A stretch of DNA of 64,000 nucleotides, taken from assembly GCA_007844125.1 (NCBI GenBank), contig CM017567.1:4469660-4533659 (forward strand). The letters run 5' to 3'. A program made the position numbers and the translations under genes. A model generated the notes under the pieces. The model did not search any database and had not been told where the DNA came from. It saw only the letters and a program-made list of their open reading frames with translations. The stretch is from Sinonovacula constricta (lineage: Eukaryota; Mollusca; Bivalvia; Cardiida; Solecurtidae). This document shows positions 56,962 to 64,000 of this stretch, one piece after another. Numbering within the stretch: position 1 is the first letter of the stretch; every line of letters starts with the position of its first letter.

Positions 56962-57826
56962 CAAACAGGCTTAATGAGGTTAATTTGTCCCTAAATGACA
57001 TATATGAGCCCATGTAAAACAGGCTTAATGAGGTTAATTTGTCCCTAAATGACATATATGAGCCCATGTAAAACAGGCTTAATGAGGTTAACTTGTCCCT
57101 CAATGACATATATGTGCCCATGTAAAACAGGCTTAATGAGGTTAATTTGTCCCTAAATGACATATATGAGCCCATGTAAAACAGGCTTAATCAGGTTAAT
57201 TTGTCCCTAAATGACATATATGAGCCCATGTAAAACAGGCTTAATGAGGTTAACTTGTCCCTAAATGACATATATATGTGCCCATGTAAAACAGGCTTAA
57301 TGAGGTTAACTTGTCCCTAAATGACATATATGTGCCCATGTAAAACAGGCTTAATGAGGTTAATTTGTCCCTAAATGACATATATGAGCCCATGTAAAAC
57401 AGGCTTAATGAGGTTAATCTGTCCCTAAATGACATATATGAGCCCATGTAAAACAGGCTTAATGAGGTTAATTTGTCCCTAAATGACATATATGAGCCCA
57501 TGTAAAACAGGCTTAATGAGGTTAATTTGTCCCTAAATGACATATATGTGCCCATGTAAAACAGGCTTAATGAGGTTAATTTGTTCCTAAATGACAATAT
57601 GAGCCCATGTAAAACAGGCTTAATGAGGTTAACTTGTCCCTAAATGACATATATGAGCCCATGTAAAACAGGCTTAATGAGGTTAATTTGTCCCTAAATG
57701 ACATATATGAGCCCATGTAAAACAGGCTTAATGAGGTTAACTTGTTCCTAAATGACATATATGAGCCCATGTAAAACAGGCTTAATGAGGTTAATTTGTC
57801 CCTAAATGACATATATGTGCCCATGT
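56962..57826. repeat. 54-bp minisatellite, 16 units
   Basis: The unit contains AAAACAGGCTTAATGAGGTT, then aatttgtccctaaatgacat and atatgagcccatgt. Units differ by a few substitutions (AAT/AAC before TTGTCC, GAGCCC/GTGCCC) and two small indels near 57272 and 57595. On the minus strand the 54-bp period keeps an 18-residue repeat open. Confidence 0.96.
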
Positions 57827-58884
57827 ATCAAAGTTTTACACAGTGTACCTTTTTTTCTTGTCTCGCCGACGGCCTTGCATTTTTAATCACAAAATATGAC
57901 CACCATAACCTAAATAATGTAAATCCATCCAGTTGAGAAATGACATAACTTTTACACCTTTTAGAAAGTACGTTTCCGAGGCAATAATTGTGATGCATGT
58001 AATTGATTGATGCTATAATCTAAAAACAATAACAACAACTATAAAAGTAGATGTGGTGCATGCAAAAATAATAACAATAATCACGAGACTGTTATTGAAC
58101 AATCGGGAATATGTGCGTAATGCAGAAGGCGAGAGATATGACTTAACATGCATTTAATTGCACACATATAGATACAACATTGCACATACACAACGTACTT
58201 AAGTACGTTTATGGACATAAACAACAGTCACATACGCTTAAAGTAGCCCACCCATGTAGATATCCACACACATATCTTCTTATGTATATGGTTACTACTT
58301 AAAAAGAACAAATAGTGAATTGGTACTAAAGACCCCCATCCTTTAAATTACGATATATCCAATTTAAACGTCGTAAAAAGTTAGAGCTGGCAAACGTTCT
58401 TACGGATTTTCTTGTTTATCCCTTATGTTCGACAACTGTTCTTTATTAATTTCGACTGTGCACAGTCTTAATCTCCCTTTGACATCGCCGCTCCCCTGAA
58501 CCATGTAGAGTCATGTTCAGTTTTGCTAAATTTAAGAATTTGTTTTTGATTAAGAAACACGCTCTAAGGTTATATACCGGTATCTGTCCAAGGTAGAACT
58601 AGTACTCAAATATTTTATACAATGTACTGTGTACATATATTATAATTGTTTTATAACCAGACATGTAGTTTTCTATAAAAAAGTAAGCGAACAAATATAC
58701 TTACATATTGTCATATAAATGTTAATTCTTACATTTGTTAGCAAGTATTTTCCATTTTATCTTTCTTCTCAAAATTATAAACGTTTCTCAAGAGATATAT
58801 TCCAGTTACAATTAAGATGTAGATGAAGGTATTTACTTCTAAAGTTGTTGAAGACATAGTTTTATCATAAAGGAAGTTTAACCA
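57827..58884. other. Nothing recognised
   Basis: AT-rich sequence without frames or repeats I can support. Confidence 0.4.
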
Positions 58885-59060
58885 CATCAACCGGTAAAAC
58901 CCTTAGTATGGACAATAAGAATATATGACAAAGTCCTATGAGTATTGCAACATGTACCAAACTCCGAAAAGGCACAGAACAAAGGTATTTCACATGCAAG
59001 CAAAGCGAAAAGTAAGAACAAATTTGTGATTTGTCATTTAAGGAAAAGAGCAAACCCGAC
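58885..59060 (-). mobile_element. Dispersed repeat, second copy of the 43.4-kb block
   Basis: gacaaagtcctatgagtatt, gcaacatgtaccaaa, gcacagaacaaaggt and cacatgcaagca match 43440-43560 in the same orientation. Confidence 0.55.
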
Positions 59061-59918
59061 AGTTACCGCCTTGGAACGGTCAGTCGGCAATATGGACCGA
59101 CTGGGGTGCTTAAACCGGTTTAACACACAAGTTTAAAACAATTTCCAATACGGAGAGTATTAATCTGGAGACAAAATACACAGGCTGAGAAAAGGGCGGA
59201 GTTATACGTGTTGTGCCTTTGATATTTCCTCGCCAAGATTGGTCGAACTTGTTTGATTGCTTACATCTATATTTTATTTACGTACAACAGAAGAAAATAA
59301 TTTAACAACAACAAATTAATTACCTGTAAATCGTGTTATTTGTAACATTTTAATGGCATTTACGCAAACCGCATTTCTAAATGAAATTAGGTCACTTTCT
59401 TAGCAGAAAGATTTTAATTAAAAGCTGTACATATTTGTTTAATTGGTCTCTGTCTAGACAAAGAAAGTCGTAATTGTAGGACTTTGTACATTTTGTTTTG
59501 TTTGTATCCATGGCAACATTCCGAATCCTTCTGCGAGTAAAATACCTTGTCGTTACTTAGAAAATGGACGCGTTAGTCATTAAACAAGTACACAAAAACA
59601 ACAGTGAAAAGCGCTGAGATACCATCGATGGCAAGTAGAACACATAGGAAAAAACATTATTTGGACCAGTTAACATATTTCGAATGCTAGAAATTAGCAA
59701 CTAAAGGGTTTGTTAAACTATGCATGCAGTAAATGTTACATTTATAAGAGCGTTGGCGATGAATGTGCGTGTGAAATGTTGATGCAAGCATAGAACACTA
59801 TACTCTATATGTATAGATAGTCATATATGTTATGGTGTCATACTACAAGCCGCTAATATACTTTTATACTTTAATGTGACAGAACTCAATGGTATGCCGA
59901 TAACATAACTATGCATAC

Positions 59919-60095
59919 TAAAGTATCTAAGTCGGAATCCAACAAAACATTTTCGTACAGAGCTTGTGAACTGAGTAAATGTTGAATAAATGGCTGGCAC
60001 GAGGGGGCTTGCTTTTTGTCATCTAGCGACATCAACACGACGGTCGTAGAGGTATTCCCAAGCCCGTGAAGGTTGAATGCACCGGCATATCTGCC
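59919..60095 (-). CDS. Candidate exon, minus strand, 59 codons, unknown
   Basis: On the minus strand an actgcaag acceptor and a GTATGC donor bound exactly 177 bases, phase 0 at both ends and about half GC in an AT-rich setting. It would encode GRYAGAFNLHGLGNTSTTVV, then LMSLDDKKQAPSCQPFIQHL and a further 19 residues. I do not recognise the sequence and no partner exon is certain. Confidence 0.33.
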
Positions 60096-62759
60096 CTTGC
60101 AGTAATACAATCTATATTAAATGCGGCGAAAGGAATGCCCATAAAAAGTTTTATACCTGCTTATTCTATTACCACACTGGACATTCGTTTAGATATGCCT
60201 GTGCATTGAATTAATGAAACGTTTCAAAGCAAGAAAGTTCGTTGTTACAACTTGTTATTATTCAAACAATAAGGATATTTCCCCGTGTCTCGCATATGTA
60301 GGTTGGGACACTGGTTTCAATGAATTCAGAAATTCAGAGAAACCTTAGCCCAACACCTCGTATCTACCGACCAAACATTAATTACTACAATGACATTGGG
60401 GTTTTATAGCTGGTTATGTCGTTTATATTCATGTTGGTCGGACTAACTAAACATCGTGTCGTAAATGTTTCACAACAGTCACTCCCGACAGTTACATGTC
60501 TCCTTTTAACAAAAATAAGATACAACCCATTTTAATATATTGCAGTTGTAAGTGTCTAATACAGGTGTTGTATATAATTATACAAAAGAACACTTTCAAA
60601 GTAAAACAAAATGCTTTTAAGTATGCATTATATGGCGGCATTAAATGATTTAACAGCAAAGGATTATCCTTATCTAAAATGTATAACTTTTCATTCGTCT
60701 GATAGGAGATATGCAAATAATAATTAATTAATAAAAAGCAATACTCTCAATTATCTGCGGTTAACCCCATTACTTTTTATAATTAATAAATATTCATATT
60801 GTATGAACATTGCTAAAGTGTCGTGCATTTTCAGAACTTCATTCGGATTGTTCTTCTTGGAGAAAAAATGATATAAATATTTTTCCATTACAAAACAACA
60901 ACAACAACAACAACAACAACAAAAACAACAACAAACAACAACAACAAAAACAACAACAAAGAACAAAAAACAACAACAAAAAACGATAATACAAATCTTC
61001 CTGATTGGTTAATAAACTGCAAGAGCAGGGCCAAATGAAACTGAATGTTTTCCTTTTATGATAAAAAAGTAGTTTCATCTCTTCGACAGTGTAATATATA
61101 AAATTCGCACGCTTGTCAATCAAAAATATTGTATATTATACTGTTTTATTATAATGAATATGACCTAGATTTGACGTCGTCATCAGCCGTCACTAAAAGC
61201 AAATCACAAAGGCGCTGTTAACAATTTGAACAGGAAACAATATAATTCTGGCGTCTATATATTAATGACGCAAAATGTTATCTTCGTCTATATTACAACA
61301 AAATAATGAATAAAATTATGCTGTGAAACTAGTATGAAATCTCGGACAAGACGGCGAGTCCATTGTATGGACAAAATTGTCTTTTCTTCATAAGAGAATA
61401 TCTTACAGTAGCATACGCCGGATCATTCTAGTGTCGTTTTGTGTCGGCTTTCGTTTTGTATACTTTTGAATACGATACCTGGTATCGTTATTTACGTCCT
61501 ATATTTATACGGAAGCGTTGTTCGCATGGGGCTAAGTTAGTGCTGTCTTAACTGTGAAGAACACAGGGCGAAATAAATTGCTTGCACGTGTAATTAGTGC
61601 AATATCTATATAGTTCATTGAACTGTTTATTAAAAAATGAACGATTTTTTTTGTTGCTGTTGTTGTTTGTTGTATCGTTCGTTGTCTTTAAAATGTAAAT
61701 GGTTACACAAAACCAACACAATGTCTGCTTTGGGAAAGTCCTTGAAACTTGAAACAATAACAACTAGTAGATGTAAAACTGAAAAATAGTACTTTCTTTT
61801 TTCACACTTTTCAACTCCACTTCCAATACAGTGGATATTAGCAGAAGGTCGAGTACCCAAACCGCTGGATCCGTGAGAGCAGGCCACGGTGGCTCCATGC
61901 TTGTTGCATAACAGGTGGAACACTATACTGGCATAGCAAGTAATCTGTACTTGTGCGTGCTTTGAAGTGTGGTTTATTGGGTGTTTATAACCTTGACTAC
62001 TCATGGTCAGTCATGAGGTGTCTGGGAATAGGTCGTGCTTCTACAGAAATAAATATGTAATTTGAAGGAGACTAGACGCCGTGTCTATGGTTCAAATTTA
62101 ATAATTGTAATCTGTTTAAACTAGAAGTTCGAGTGAATGTATTGTTTTATGCAGATACACACGAAATGTAATTGAATTAACAATGCCGCGCATCAATGTC
62201 ATTCAGTGACAGGAAAAAAGGGTCATGTAAATATATACGTCTCCTTTTTCTCACGCTTGAGATAGGACTTGCTTTAAATTGCAAGATCAGACCTTATGTC
62301 ACGCAGTGTATAAAACATTGAATACATGTACTATATAATAAGTAATGTTCTTTAAATGCATTGAAGATATGAAAACATTTCTCTTAACCATGAATAAAAA
62401 CAATGCCAATCGCTGGGTTCTAACAGACAAGTGCTGGCTATTCTGAGGTACTTATTGCCATAACGTGTTTATTTTCTGCAGCTTTATGCAAAGAGACTAG
62501 CTACTATGACACTGGTCAACCTGCCTTAGATTTTTATACTCAGGATTCCACTAACCAGTCACATAAACCGCGGAGATGATTTCGGGTCACAATCTGCCTC
62601 ATTTGTATAACTCAATCTGATATTGTGTTACAGTCTACAGGAATGGGATTGAGGCAATATTGTATCTTTCGATATACGGAATAGTTTTTCTCTACGCTTG
62701 CAAATTAATTATCTGAATCAATGTTATTTGTAATTAATCATCCAAGTTTTTTTTATTAG
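60096..62759. other. No confident gene; one GC-richer patch
   Basis: A minus-strand frame at 61850-61990 has an unusually even composition (KHGATVACSHGSSGLGTR) but unclear splice borders. The rest is AT-rich. Confidence 0.35.
60892..60982. repeat. (AAC)n microsatellite
   Basis: About 28 AAC units with A-rich interruptions. It yields spurious Cys- and Val-rich frames on the minus strand. Confidence 0.95.
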
Positions 62760-62921
62760 GCGAGCTATTTATTATCATGCCACCTTTCTCCTCACTAACA
62801 TGTCAGATGGATATAAATTATGTTTACTTTGATGGAAAATTGAAACTCCCTTTACCGATTGACAAAAAATGTCCCAAAGCAAAACAGTCGTCATTTAATT
62901 CAATAAATGTAAATATTGCTG
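62760..62921 (+). CDS. Candidate exon, plus strand, unknown
   Basis: A strong acceptor (aagttttttttattag) and donor (G|GTACGT) bound 162 bases with one open frame that includes MPPFSSLTCQMDINYVYFDG, KLKLPLPIDKKCPKAKQSS and FNSINVNIAG. The donor phase (one base left over) is the same as exon 1 of the ectodomain gene at 47665, so it may be a corresponding exon of a related gene that continues to the right. No motif proves it. Confidence 0.42.
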
Positions 62922-64000
62922 GTACGTGCCAAAGAAATCAAAGTATGCTATGTTTATGTACTTACTATTTTCGGCTTTGATAAAGTAAATGTTCTTTTAT
63001 AAATGTCCTTTCAAAATAACACGATATGAGGAGCTTCGGATGCTGGGGTGGGGAGTGGGGTGTATAATATGTTTTATGCTCAATTTACATTTACTTCCAT
63101 CTTCGATATAGAAGTACAGGATTTTCTCGTTAGAATAGTGACCGTGTTTCATTGCTAATACCTCATTGACGAAGGTACTTGTCGGCGTTTAGCTCAGAAT
63201 ATATAACGATGCAAGTTATATCGAAAGCACATTCTTTTTTTCTGTTGGGTTGGGGGAATGAAGTGGGGCTGTTTTGGATCTAGTCGACTGGACATTGGCC
63301 CGGGCTCCAGTTGCATCAGGAAAGGCGTGGGGACTGCATCGTTGCTGACCAATGGCAGTGCAGTAACCCCATGTGCATCAAATGAGACTAAATGACCCTT
63401 CTCCAGACTGGCTGTTGCCACGCCTAACATAGTAACGGATCCTATCTGTAACTAGACTAGACAACCATGGCGACTGAGTTTTCAGCAGCTTAAGGTAAAT
63501 CACTAAAGGTTAACAGTAAATCGCGAAAAGTTGGAAACAAATAACACCATGACCATGTCATAATGGACCCCTAAAACCATATATAACGCGTCATTTATTG
63601 TCTATCAGAAAGACCTAGAGATAAGAAAACTTCTTTTGCAACTTGTAAGAAGGCTCTGCTTCATAGAATACACATACCGCCAAATTGCCAGTCGGTTATC
63701 CCAAAATTGCATTGAAATATGTACTTCCTGTAAAAGTGGATCAGTCTATTATTGCGCACAAGTGTTCAAGACTTTTGCTTTCTTTTAACTCTACATGGTT
63801 TCAGCTTCCTTTTGACACCAAAAGATTAAGATTATCTTCAAAACAATGAATTTCATCTTGAGTCACCATTAGGTATATAAGAGATGATATAATATTGTTT
63901 TTAAAGTAATTCTGTATTAGTTGTCCTTTTATGAAATATTTAGTTTCATAATTCTTATGAGTGCTTATATTAACTTTTATTGATTATAATTTTTAAATGG
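62922..64000. other. No confident gene; a GC-richer open patch on the minus strand
   Basis: A minus-strand frame from 63430 reads MLGVATASLEKGHLVSFDAH and onward to about 63270. The plus-strand phrase cccgggctccagttgcatca is one I associate with retroelement tails, so a repeat is as likely as an exon. Confidence 0.3.

Noticed and set aside
60751..61123. Cys- and Val-rich frames on the minus strand
   Set aside because: Products of the (AAC)n microsatellite.

Overview
This is an AT-rich eukaryotic nuclear window. Several things point to a mollusc, most likely a bivalve: multi-exon genes with GT-AG introns, a dense load of tRNA-derived SINEs, repeats ending in GGGCCATAATGGCCC-like motifs, a cysteine-rich ectodomain gene of a kind I associate with mollusc receptor expansions, and chlamys/heterodont-style LINE remnants. 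The species cannot be fixed from sequence alone.

Layout. (1) 1-5 kb, plus strand: the last four coding exons of HPRT (hypoxanthine-guanine phosphoribosyltransferase); its earlier exons lie left of the window. (2) 10.1-27.4 kb, minus strand: a complete eight-exon aldo-keto reductase gene of 336 residues with the full D/Y/K/H catalytic tetrad. Its introns hold a 76-bp minisatellite of about 21 units, a 17-bp minisatellite, MITEs and many SINEs. (3) 27.5-39.7 kb: no gene recognised; MITEs, SINEs, a 1-kb-spaced tandem duplication, microsatellites and a decayed LINE RNase H fragment. (4) 39.8-42.7 kb: a 5'-truncated, frameshifted LINE. (5) 44.58-45.48 kb, plus strand: a THAP zinc-finger gene with a TATA-less NRF1/ETS-type promoter and a probable frameshift at a T run. 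(6) 47.67-52.40 kb, plus strand: a three-exon gene for a 629-residue secreted or anchored cysteine-rich protein with a somatomedin-B-like start. It resembles the ectodomain of orphan mollusc GPCR-like proteins, but no seven-helix part is present. (7) 52.6-56.1 kb: a second LINE with one uninterrupted 901-codon reverse-transcriptase frame whose 5' part is SINE-like sequence. (8) 56.96-57.83 kb: a 54-bp minisatellite that is open on the minus strand as an 18-residue repeat. (9) 58-64 kb: no confident gene, but two splice-bounded candidate exons and two unassigned open patches.

HPRT (purine salvage) and the aldo-keto reductase (NADPH-dependent carbonyl reduction) converge tail to tail and show no functional link beyond adjacency. 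The right half is accessory in character: THAP, receptor-ectodomain-like and retrotransposon genes. Exon boundaries were set by hand from splice signals and reading frame; similarity statements rest on remembered family motifs, not on searches.
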